This document shows positions 1-5,944 of a stretch of DNA of 7,323 nucleotides, piece by piece; the stretch's first letter is position 1; each line of letters begins with the position of its first letter. The stretch lies in NCBI GenBank assembly GCA_005791325.1, contig SXXA01000091.1, positions 1 to 7,323 of the forward strand. The letters run 5' to 3'. Source of the stretch: Actinomycetota bacterium (lineage in GTDB: Bacteria; Margulisbacteria; Marinamargulisbacteria; SXXA01). A program made the translations under genes and the position numbers. A model generated the notes under the pieces. It made no database searches. It was not told the DNA's origin and saw only the letters and a program-made list of their open reading frames with translations.

Positions 1-206
1 ACGGTATAATCGCTGTTACGCCATATCATGAAACCCCTGAATTAAGTCGTCCTTATTTTAGGGAAACGTGTCGACTATGGCAGTTTCTTTCTTCCATTTA
101 TCCAGATTGTCGGGAACTCAGCATGGGCATGAGTCATGATTATCATGTGGCGATTGAAGAAGGGGCAACCATGGTTCGATTGGGTTCCGTATTGGTAGAA
201 TCGTGA
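1..206 (+). CDS. yggS: YggS/PLPBP-family pyridoxal-phosphate-binding protein, C-terminal part
   Basis: Only the last 67 residues are present; the reading frame starts at base 3 and ends at the TGA at 204-206. The family (YggS/YlmE/PROSC) is a single-domain, alanine-racemase-like PLP barrel with no known catalytic activity, and acts in the cytoplasm in vitamin B6 and amino-acid homeostasis. The end of the protein carries the family's signature: LSMGMSHDYHVAIEEGAT, followed by MVRLG. The SMGMS serine and the downstream Arg-Leu-Gly normally help bind the PLP phosphate. Upstream, residues matching the family's strand-helix element around ARETxxYF appear as SRPYFRETCRLW. The last residues (SVLVES) differ from the usual IFG ending, which is a minor variation. 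The gene lies 21 bases upstream of sepF, the same order as ylmE-ylmF in Bacillus, which supports the call. The N-terminal part with the PLP lysine lies outside the window. Confidence 0.93.
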   Translation, partial: GIIAVTPYHETPELSRPYFRETCRLWQFLSSIYPDCRELSMGMSHDYHVAIEEGATMVRLGSVLVES

Positions 207-216
207 CTAAATAACA

Positions 217-223
217 GAGGAGG
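217..223 (+). promoter_or_regulatory. Strong Shine-Dalgarno site for sepF
   Basis: GAGGAGG ends four bases before the ATG at 228. It is the best ribosome binding site in the left half of the window and fixes the sepF start. It lies in the 21-base gap after yggS; that gap holds no room for a separate promoter or terminator, so sepF is probably co-transcribed with yggS. Confidence 0.8.
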
Positions 224-227
224 CAAC

Positions 228-680
228 ATGACACTTGGTCAAAAAATGAAGGATTTTTTTGGATTTTCGGAAGAAGAAGAGTTTGAGAATGAGTCTCGTC
301 CAATTCCACCCCAGCCCACCCCTATTCGAGCGGGTAAACCCCTTATTTCAGTATCCACCACGCGGTCTTTTCCATCGGCTGAAATTAAGGTGGAAGAACC
401 GCGCATATATGAGGATTCATTACAAATAGCCACCCATTTGCGAGAAAATAAACCGGTTATCATTAATTTAAAGCATTTGGATACCCAGTCGGGCAAGCGA
501 CTCATTGATTTTGTGTGTGGGACAGCGTACGCAATTAATGGCCACATGATGAAGATTGGTGAAAATATATTTTTATTTACGCCGGCCAGCGTTTTGATTG
601 AGTCAGGTGAAAAATCGGCTTTGGAACGTGGCATTAACCAAGAGGAACGCGAAACCTTTTTCCGTCGTCAGCCGTTGTAA
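228..680 (+). CDS. sepF: SepF, FtsZ-ring membrane anchor
   Basis: A 150-residue cell division protein of the SepF/YlmF family, close to the usual family length. In the family, SepF tethers FtsZ polymers to the inner face of the membrane and aligns them at mid-cell. The layout is typical: an N-terminal amphipathic helix (MTLGQKMKDFFGF, residues 1-13) expected to insert in the membrane; an acidic then proline-rich linker (about 14-55, with EEEE at 15-18 and PIPPQP at 25-30); and a compact C-terminal FtsZ-binding domain (about 57-126). In that domain KPVIINL at 75-81, RLIDFVCGTAYAINGHMMKI at 91-110 and IFLFTP at 114-119 match the conserved SepF core. A charged tail (127-150) follows. The start is set by the strong ribosome binding site. 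The TAA stop lies two bases before the next ATG. Being in one operon with ftsEX is a notable context. Confidence 0.95.
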   Translation: MTLGQKMKDFFGFSEEEEFENESRPIPPQPTPIRAGKPLISVSTTRSFPSAEIKVEEPRIYEDSLQIATHLRENKPVIINLKHLDTQSGKRLIDFVCGTAYAINGHMMKIGENIFLFTPASVLIESGEKSALERGINQEERETFFRRQPL

Positions 681-682
681 TT

Positions 683-1366
683 ATGACGTTTCACTGGATG
701 GCATTGATGACGACCGTTCAAACCTTAAGGGGCCCCAATGGGTGTCCGTGGGATCGGGAGCAGACATTGGCTACCTTATCTCCTTATGTGATTGAAGAGG
801 GATATGAGTTAGCGGATGCCATGCTGGAAGGGGACCCAAGTCATTTAAAGGAAGAATTGGGGGATGTTTTGTTTCAGGTGATGTTGATCGCGCAATTGGC
901 ATCAGAGGAGGGTTGGTTTGGATTGGATGATGTGGCCCAAACAGCCAATGACAAAATGATTCGACGGCACCCCCATGTATTTGGAGATACCAAATTGTCC
1001 ACATCAGAGGATGTAATTGCCCAGTGGGCCAGCATTAAAGCGAGTGAAAAAATAGGGCAGCCACGGCATCCCGTGCAAGCCATTCCGCGCCAATTGCCAG
1101 CCTTGCAACAACAGGCCAAATTGCAAATGATGGCCCAATCAATGGGTCTGCCCACGCCAGCGGGGGATACCCCATCGATCCAAGCGTGGGTCGACCAATT
1201 GGAGGCGGGGCCTAATGAGGCGGTGGTAGGTGGGCTACTAAGGGAAGTGGTGGCGTTTTGTGTTCACCATGACATGCAACCAGAATCGATTGCATCACGG
1301 ATGAATCAGCTTGATCGGGAGGCCATTCTGGCCCATTCTTCAGACCCATTAGAAGGGGTGGTTTAA
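683..1366 (+). CDS. mazG: MazG-family nucleoside triphosphate pyrophosphohydrolase with degenerate second domain
   Basis: A 227-residue protein of the all-alpha NTP pyrophosphatase superfamily, which hydrolyses NTPs to NMP and pyrophosphate in the cytoplasm and is thought to clear aberrant nucleotides and lower (p)ppGpp-linked stress. The N-terminal domain is canonical: LRGPNGCPWDREQT (15-28), the metal-binding EExxE at 38-42, the second acidic motif KEELGD (56-61, E58 and D61), LFQV at 63-66 and RRHPHVFGD at 94-102. The linker with IPRQLPALQQQAKLQ (134-148) is also family-like. The C-terminal part (about 150-227) keeps the helical pattern of a second MazG domain but has no EExxE or ExxD motif, and the protein is shorter than the 263-residue E. 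coli enzyme. The ATG at 683 gives an N-terminal length matching E. coli MazG; ATGs at 698 and 707 are possible. No clear ribosome binding site precedes it, so translation is probably coupled to sepF, whose stop is two bases upstream. Confidence 0.92.
   Translation: MTFHWMALMTTVQTLRGPNGCPWDREQTLATLSPYVIEEGYELADAMLEGDPSHLKEELGDVLFQVMLIAQLASEEGWFGLDDVAQTANDKMIRRHPHVFGDTKLSTSEDVIAQWASIKASEKIGQPRHPVQAIPRQLPALQQQAKLQMMAQSMGLPTPAGDTPSIQAWVDQLEAGPNEAVVGGLLREVVAFCVHHDMQPESIASRMNQLDREAILAHSSDPLEGVV
1353..1358 (+). promoter_or_regulatory. Shine-Dalgarno site for the site-2 protease gene
   Basis: AAGGGG lies inside the last codons of mazG, nine bases before the ATG at 1368. It supports that start, which is one base after the mazG TAA. 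Confidence 0.55.
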
Positions 1367-1367
1367 C

Positions 1368-2429
1368 ATGGGATATTTGGCAACGTTTTTAGCATTTAAT
1401 CTCATTATTTTTATTCATGAGATGGGGCATTTATGGGTGGCCCGTTGGGGGGGAATCGCAGTTAGTGAGTTTTCCATTGGGATGGGGCCTCGGTTGTTCC
1501 ATTTTACCATTCGATCGATTCGGTATTCATGGCGATTATTTCCCATTGGTGGGTCGGTTCAAATTGTGGGAATGGGGGATGAAGACGAGATTGCAGAAAA
1601 TGGAACGTCGTATCGCCAAACATCCGTGTGGCGGCGATTTTTAGCGGTGATTGCGGGCTCTGGGGCCAATATATTGTTGGGATTTTTGGTATTTCTGGTT
1701 TTGTTTAGTGTGGTTGGTATTTTGTCGCCTACCAACAAAATTCAATCCATTCGTCCCCATACGCCAGCCAGTGAGTCATTGCAGGTGGGGGATGTTATTC
1801 TGGCGATGAACGGCAAGCAAGTGACCAATGTCGAAACGGATTTAATTGCCCCGTTGCAAGCATGGGGGCGTCGACCATTGAATTTAACCATTCAACGACA
1901 GGGGGATATTCAGATGGTGTCGCTAACCCCTATTCAACAACGGAAACGGACGGTGATTGGGGTTGAATTTGGATTGCAAAAAATACCTGGCACCACCCGC
2001 CCGTTATCCGTATTGCAGCATGCAACCATGATGACGTGGCATACATCCGTTCGAAGTATTCAATCGATTTATTGGTTAATAACGGGTGCGGTGTCACTGA
2101 ATGACGTAACGGGAGTAGTGGGGATGGTTCAGGTAGGGGCTTACGGGTATAACAGTGGATTGGTTCAATTTTTGTCGTTATTGGCCGTGATTAGTATCGG
2201 GTTGGGGGTGGTTAATTTATTGCCCTTACCGGTATTAGATGGGGGACATGTGGTGCTTTTGGCTTTGGAAGCCATTCGCAAGAAACCATTGCCTTTGGCC
2301 ATCGAAAATAAAATTGCGTCTGTTTTTTTTGCGTTATTAATGGGTTTAATGGTACTTTTCTTATTCAGTGATATTCGACTATGGAATCAACGACACCAAC
2401 AATTTTCAACCAATCGGGCACAACCATGA
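1368..2429 (+). CDS. rseP: RseP/RasP-type site-2 zinc metalloprotease (M50B)
   Basis: A 353-residue intramembrane protease. Family members cut transmembrane anti-sigma factors and leftover signal peptides within the membrane. The zinc site is intact: HEMGH at 17-21 (H17, E18, H21) within the first membrane helix (about 3-25), and NLLPLPVLDGGH at 283-294, with D291 as third ligand. Between them are the membrane-reentrant hairpin region (FSIGMGPRLF at 35-44, FPIGGSVQIVGM at 58-69), a second membrane helix (about 95-118), a single PDZ domain (about 122-192; VGDVILAMNGKQV at 140-152), and a third helix (about 265-285). A final helix covers about 316-335. Length is typical for one-PDZ forms of the family. 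Two usually proline-bearing spots differ: AGSGAN (96-101) where AGPxxN is common, and TGVVGM (248-253) where sGPVGI is common. The usual neighbours dxr and cdsA are absent. The stop overlaps the tkt start by four bases. Confidence 0.95.
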   Translation: MGYLATFLAFNLIIFIHEMGHLWVARWGGIAVSEFSIGMGPRLFHFTIRSIRYSWRLFPIGGSVQIVGMGDEDEIAENGTSYRQTSVWRRFLAVIAGSGANILLGFLVFLVLFSVVGILSPTNKIQSIRPHTPASESLQVGDVILAMNGKQVTNVETDLIAPLQAWGRRPLNLTIQRQGDIQMVSLTPIQQRKRTVIGVEFGLQKIPGTTRPLSVLQHATMMTWHTSVRSIQSIYWLITGAVSLNDVTGVVGMVQVGAYGYNSGLVQFLSLLAVISIGLGVVNLLPLPVLDGGHVVLLALEAIRKKPLPLAIENKIASVFFALLMGLMVLFLFSDIRLWNQRHQQFSTNRAQP

Positions 2430-4378
2430 CATTATTTAACACTCATTTTTTAACGGAACTAGCCAGCTCCATTCGATCGTTATCGATTGATGCGATTGAC
2501 ACAGCACGATCGGGACACCCTGGTTTGCCATTGGGTTGCGGGGATATTTTTTCAGTATTATATGGCCACTTTTTGACCATTCATCCAATGTACCCCAATT
2601 GGATTAATCGTGATCGCTTTGTGTTATCCGCCGGACATGGTTCGGCGGGGTTATATGCCGCCTTGCACTTGTCGGGCTTTAATGTGTCACAGACGGATAT
2701 TCAACGGTTTAGGCAATTGCATTCCCCCACGGCAGGGCATCCTGAATACCGCGAAATAGATGGCATCGAAACCACCACCGGGCCGTTGGGGCAAGGATTG
2801 GCCACGGCGGTGGGTATGGCTCTACAGGGTAAACATTTGAAAGCCACATGGCATGAGTCGATTGACTATCAAGTGGTGGTCTTGGCGGGGGATGGGTGTT
2901 TGATGGAGGGCGTGTCAAGTGAAGCATCCTCCTTGGCAGGGCATTTGAAGTTGGATAATTTGGTGGTGATTTATGATGCCAACTCGATTTGTTTAGATGG
3001 TCCCATTTCAGAATGTTTCACCGAGGATGTGGCAGCGCGATATCAAGCGTACGGTTGGCATGTGCAATCGATTGATGGCCATGATCTATCGGCCATTGGG
3101 GAAGCATTGGGGTCTGCTCGCCAGCATCAGGGCCAACCCACTTTAATTATTGCAACCACCATTATTGGGAAGGGTTCTCAGGTGGCCGGCTCAAGTGAGG
3201 CGCATGGTAAGCCACTGGGCGCGGTTGAAAGTCGTGCAACCAAACAGCGTTTGGGGATTCCGGATAGTCCATTTTGGGTTTCGGAGCATGTGGCGCCAGC
3301 GATGGCCGCTCATCATGCCAACGTTGAGGCCAAGATTCAGGATTGGAATCGCCGAATCGCTGCGGCGGGTTGTTCGTTGCCCCCCTTGGCGTCTGAACAT
3401 CCACAGTTGGCTACAACGTTGGCGGCGATTGAATCGATGACCATGCCATCGGGCTCAGCCACTCGTGTGGCGTCCCATCATGTGATTCAACAGGTGGCCA
3501 CCTTATACGATCGGTTAATTGGGGGGTCGGCTGATTTATCCTGTTCTGATAGCACATGGATGAAGGGTCATTCGGCCATGACTGCTGATGATTTTAGTGG
3601 CCGAAATATCAAGTTTGGGGTTCGAGAATTCGCAATGGGTGCGATGGCATCTGGATTGGCTTTGGGTGGCATGTATCGGCCATTTTGTGGCACTTTTTTA
3701 ACATTCTCTGATTACATGAAGAATGCCATTCGATTGGCCGCCATGATGAAGTTGCCGGTCATTTATCAATTAACCCATGATAGTATTTTTTTAGGCGAAG
3801 ATGGTCCCACCCACCAGCCAGTGGAGCATTTGGCCAGTTTGCGATCCATTCCACAGTTAACCGTTTTTCGTCCTGCGGATGGTGAAGAAACCAAAGCAGC
3901 CTGGATTCATGCCTTGCAATCTGATGGGCCCACTGCATTGGTATTATCCCGCCAAAATCTACCTGAAACAGGATTAACCCAAGTTGCGGGGGCGCTGCAG
4001 GGGGCCTATATATTGCAGGCATCGCCGGATGCACGGGTGGTGCTGGTGGCCACTGGGTCGGAGGTGGCCTTGGCCAAGTTGGTGTGGGAGGCGTTAACCG
4101 CCAAGGGTATTTCCACCCAATTGGTTAGCATGCCATGTTGGGAGCAATTTGAGCGGCAGTCACGAGCGTATCAAACCTTGGTATTGGGTGAAACCCCGCA
4201 GTTAAGGGTATCCATTGAGGCTCAATCTGATTTTGGATGGCATCGTTGGATTGGTCGTGATGGGTTGGCCATATCGGTTAATCGATTTGGGCATAGTGCC
4301 CCTGCATCAGATTTGGCCACAGAATTTGGGTTTACACCCGAATCAATTGTGGCTCGCATTACTGAGGCGTTATCATGA
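2426..4378 (+). CDS. tkt: Transketolase (full-length, TPP-dependent)
   Basis: Transketolase moves two-carbon units between sugar phosphates in the pentose phosphate and Calvin cycles, using thiamine pyrophosphate and a divalent metal in the cytoplasm. The 650-residue product has all three domains. The PP domain (about 1-320) shows SGHPG (29-33, H31), GHGS (70-73, H71), GHPEY (104-108), the TPP motif GDGCLMEG at 155-162 with N186, and AHGKPLG at 259-265. The Pyr domain (about 340-510) shows TRVAS (346-350), GGSADLS (366-372), the catalytic glutamate in REFAMGA (400-406, E401), and THDSIFLGEDGPTHQPVE (450-467). The C-terminal domain (about 530-650) contains VLVATGSEVALA (539-550). All active-site residues I can line up with E. 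coli TktA are kept. I chose the ATG at 2426 because it forms an ATGA overlap with the rseP stop, as at the next two junctions, and starts just before the conserved domain. An ATG at 2381 in the same frame would add 15 unconserved residues. No clear ribosome binding site is visible. Its place between rseP and ftsE is unusual. Confidence 0.96.
   Translation: MTLFNTHFLTELASSIRSLSIDAIDTARSGHPGLPLGCGDIFSVLYGHFLTIHPMYPNWINRDRFVLSAGHGSAGLYAALHLSGFNVSQTDIQRFRQLHSPTAGHPEYREIDGIETTTGPLGQGLATAVGMALQGKHLKATWHESIDYQVVVLAGDGCLMEGVSSEASSLAGHLKLDNLVVIYDANSICLDGPISECFTEDVAARYQAYGWHVQSIDGHDLSAIGEALGSARQHQGQPTLIIATTIIGKGSQVAGSSEAHGKPLGAVESRATKQRLGIPDSPFWVSEHVAPAMAAHHANVEAKIQDWNRRIAAAGCSLPPLASEHPQLATTLAAIESMTMPSGSATRVASHHVIQQVATLYDRLIGGSADLSCSDSTWMKGHSAMTADDFSGRNIKFGVREFAMGAMASGLALGGMYRPFCGTFLTFSDYMKNAIRLAAMMKLPVIYQLTHDSIFLGEDGPTHQPVEHLASLRSIPQLTVFRPADGEETKAAWIHALQSDGPTALVLSRQNLPETGLTQVAGALQGAYILQASPDARVVLVATGSEVALAKLVWEALTAKGISTQLVSMPCWEQFERQSRAYQTLVLGETPQLRVSIEAQSDFGWHRWIGRDGLAISVNRFGHSAPASDLATEFGFTPESIVARITEALS
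4364..4367 (+). promoter_or_regulatory. Shine-Dalgarno site for ftsE within tkt
   Basis: GAGG, inside the last codons of tkt, ends seven bases before the ftsE ATG at 4375. It suggests ftsE can recruit ribosomes directly as well as through the ATGA overlap. Confidence 0.5.
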
Positions 4379-5055
4379 TTCGTATTAAACGGCTTCGAAA
4401 GGTATACCCCAATGGATTTGTTGCCTTAGAAGATGTGGATTTGCATATTACACGCAATGAGTTTGTGTATTTGGTGGGACAATCGGGCGCTGGTAAATCA
4501 ACATTGTTAAACATGTTATATCGTGCGGATGTACCAACGTCGGGGGAAATTTATATTGATAATATTTCATTAAGTGGTCTGGCTCCCAAGCAAGTCCCCT
4601 ATTTGCGGCGTAGTATCGGGGTTATTTTTCAAGATTATAAGTTATTACCCAAACGCACTGTCTATGAAAATGTGGCATTTGCGTTACGTGTGATGCATTT
4701 TAGTCGGTCTCGGATTCGGCGTCAGGTAACCCAAGTATTGGAACTGGTGGGGTTGCAACAAAAGATGAATCATTATCCATCCGAATTATCGGGTGGGGAG
4801 CAACAGCGAATTTGTATTGCACGGGCGATTGTGAACAACCCACCGGTATTGTTGGCGGATGAACCAACGGGTTCCTTGGATCCGGACACCTCATGGGAGA
4901 TTATGCAATTATTGAGTAAAATTAATGCCCGACAAACCACGGTGGTGGTTGCCACGCACAACAAGGCGATTGTGGACGATATACGAAAGCGCGTGGTGGC
5001 ATTGGAACATGGCCGAATTGTCCGAGATGAGCAGTTGGGGTTATATCACGCATGA
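4375..5055 (+). CDS. ftsE: FtsE, cell-division ABC transporter-like ATPase
   Basis: A 226-residue ABC ATPase of the FtsE subfamily, the usual length. With FtsX it forms a membrane complex that does not seem to transport a solute; in known systems it transmits ATP hydrolysis through FtsX to activate peptidoglycan hydrolases or their activators at the division site. Every ATPase motif is present: Walker A GQSGAGKST at 35-43 (K41), Q-loop Q86 in IFQDYKLLPKRTVYENV, signature LSGGEQQR at 138-145, Walker B VLLADEP at 158-164 (E163), D-loop SLDP at 167-170 and switch H195. The FQDYKLLP segment is characteristic of FtsE rather than of the closely related LolD/MacB ATPases, and the adjacent ftsX confirms the assignment. 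Start and stop both lie in four-base ATGA overlaps with tkt and ftsX. Confidence 0.97.
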   Translation: MIRIKRLRKVYPNGFVALEDVDLHITRNEFVYLVGQSGAGKSTLLNMLYRADVPTSGEIYIDNISLSGLAPKQVPYLRRSIGVIFQDYKLLPKRTVYENVAFALRVMHFSRSRIRRQVTQVLELVGLQQKMNHYPSELSGGEQQRICIARAIVNNPPVLLADEPTGSLDPDTSWEIMQLLSKINARQTTVVVATHNKAIVDDIRKRVVALEHGRIVRDEQLGLYHA

Positions 5056-5933
5056 TTCGAGATTTTATTTTCTTTTTTTCTGAAGCATTGATTAGTATCC
5101 GTCGATCCGGTTTGATGATTGCTATTTCAATTGCCACCATTTCAGTATCCCTGGTTATTTTTGGGATATTTTTATTAATATCGGCAAATATTTCTAATTT
5201 ATCTAATTTTTTCTCGGCCAAGTTAGAGGTTCGGGTATATTTAAAAGACCAAGTGGCCCAAACCGATATTCCCCAATTAAAGGCTCAATTTGAGTCGATG
5301 CCCCATGTCAGAAAGGTAGAATTTATTGATCGTGATGTGGCTTGGGATGATTTTAAGAAGAATTTTCCTACCATTAAACTCAACTCAATATTAAGTAACA
5401 ACCCCCTTCCCCATGCGTTTCGTTTAACGGTATCCGAGACGGAGCAAATCCCGTCATTGGTTACCTCGATTCGAACCCTGAAGACGGTGGATCATGTTAG
5501 TGAGATGGGGGAGTATGCCAACCGGATTGCCACTTTTTCTAAATACACCCGTATTGCTGGGATTATTTTGGTTAGTTTGCTGACCATGGCGACCCTATTG
5601 ATTATTGTGAATACCATTCGATTGACGGTGATTGCCAGACAAGATGAAATTAGTATCATGCAATTGGTTGGCGCAACCGTGTCTTTTATTCGGTGGCCAT
5701 TTATTATTGAAGGGCTTATTATTGGGATTATTGGTGCGGTGATTGCGATTACCTTTTTATCGTTTGGTTATTCATTATTGGTGGTTAAGTTTCAGCAAAG
5801 TGTTCCCTTTGTTCCCATGTTATTTGATCAGATGGCCTTAAATTTAATTTATTTAACGGTGTTTGCCTTGGGCACCATACTCGGCATTTTTGGGGCCTAC
5901 TTATCGGTTTCTAAAACGGTTCAGCACTATTAG
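5052..5933 (+). CDS. ftsX: FtsX, cell-division ABC membrane subunit
   Basis: A 293-residue integral membrane partner of FtsE, normal for the family. Four membrane helices are visible: about 21-46, 167-193, 220-245 and 263-285. Between the first two lies the extracytoplasmic domain (about 47-165), which in known systems contacts the hydrolase activator or hydrolase (EnvC, PcsB, CwlO, RipC). It contains the family features VYLKDQV (62-68), FIDRDVAWDDFKKNF (91-105) and NPLPHAFRL (117-125). The cytoplasmic loop RQDEISIMQLVGAT (196-209), followed by FIRWPFIIEG, is the most conserved FtsX stretch and should couple to FtsE. The ATG at 5052 overlaps the ftsE stop by four bases, and the N-terminus MIRDFIFFFSEAL is typical. 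No strong ribosome binding site is seen, so synthesis is likely coupled to FtsE, giving matched subunit amounts. No hydrolase or M23 peptidase gene follows within the window. Confidence 0.96.
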   Translation: MIRDFIFFFSEALISIRRSGLMIAISIATISVSLVIFGIFLLISANISNLSNFFSAKLEVRVYLKDQVAQTDIPQLKAQFESMPHVRKVEFIDRDVAWDDFKKNFPTIKLNSILSNNPLPHAFRLTVSETEQIPSLVTSIRTLKTVDHVSEMGEYANRIATFSKYTRIAGIILVSLLTMATLLIIVNTIRLTVIARQDEISIMQLVGATVSFIRWPFIIEGLIIGIIGAVIAITFLSFGYSLLVVKFQQSVPFVPMLFDQMALNLIYLTVFALGTILGIFGAYLSVSKTVQHY

Positions 5934-5938
5934 GAGGG
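5932..5938 (+). promoter_or_regulatory. Shine-Dalgarno site for the SurA-like gene, overlapping the ftsX stop
   Basis: AGGAGGG overlaps the TAG stop of ftsX (5931-5933) and ends six bases before the ATG at 5945. It is a near-perfect site and fixes this start. It implies ribosomes can load afresh here, unlike the ATGA-coupled genes upstream. Confidence 0.8.
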
Positions 5939-5944
5939 TTATCA

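Noticed and set aside
207..227. Gap between yggS and sepF as a promoter or terminator site
   Set aside because: At 21 bases it holds only the sepF ribosome binding site; no hairpin with a T tract and no -35/-10 pair fits.
239..634. Long open frame on the minus strand opposite sepF
   Set aside because: It lies wholly within sepF, which has a strong ribosome binding site and clear family motifs. The minus-strand product shows no recognisable domain and looks like a shadow of sepF codon bias.
729..736. Perfect palindrome GGGGCCCC near the start of mazG
   Set aside because: It encodes the conserved Arg-Gly-Pro-Asn of the MazG motif, has no spacer or flanking symmetry and no second copy noticed, so it is most likely chance.
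2323..2330. Run of eight T bases in rseP, considered as a slippage or phase-variation site
   Set aside because: The frame is intact on both sides and the run encodes part of a membrane helix rich in Phe codons. A single eight-base tract without other evidence is not enough.
2381..2425. Upstream ATG giving transketolase 15 extra residues
   Set aside because: It has no ribosome binding site, would overlap rseP by 49 bases, adds a stretch unlike transketolase N-termini, and the ATG at 2426 forms the same ATGA overlap as the two following junctions.
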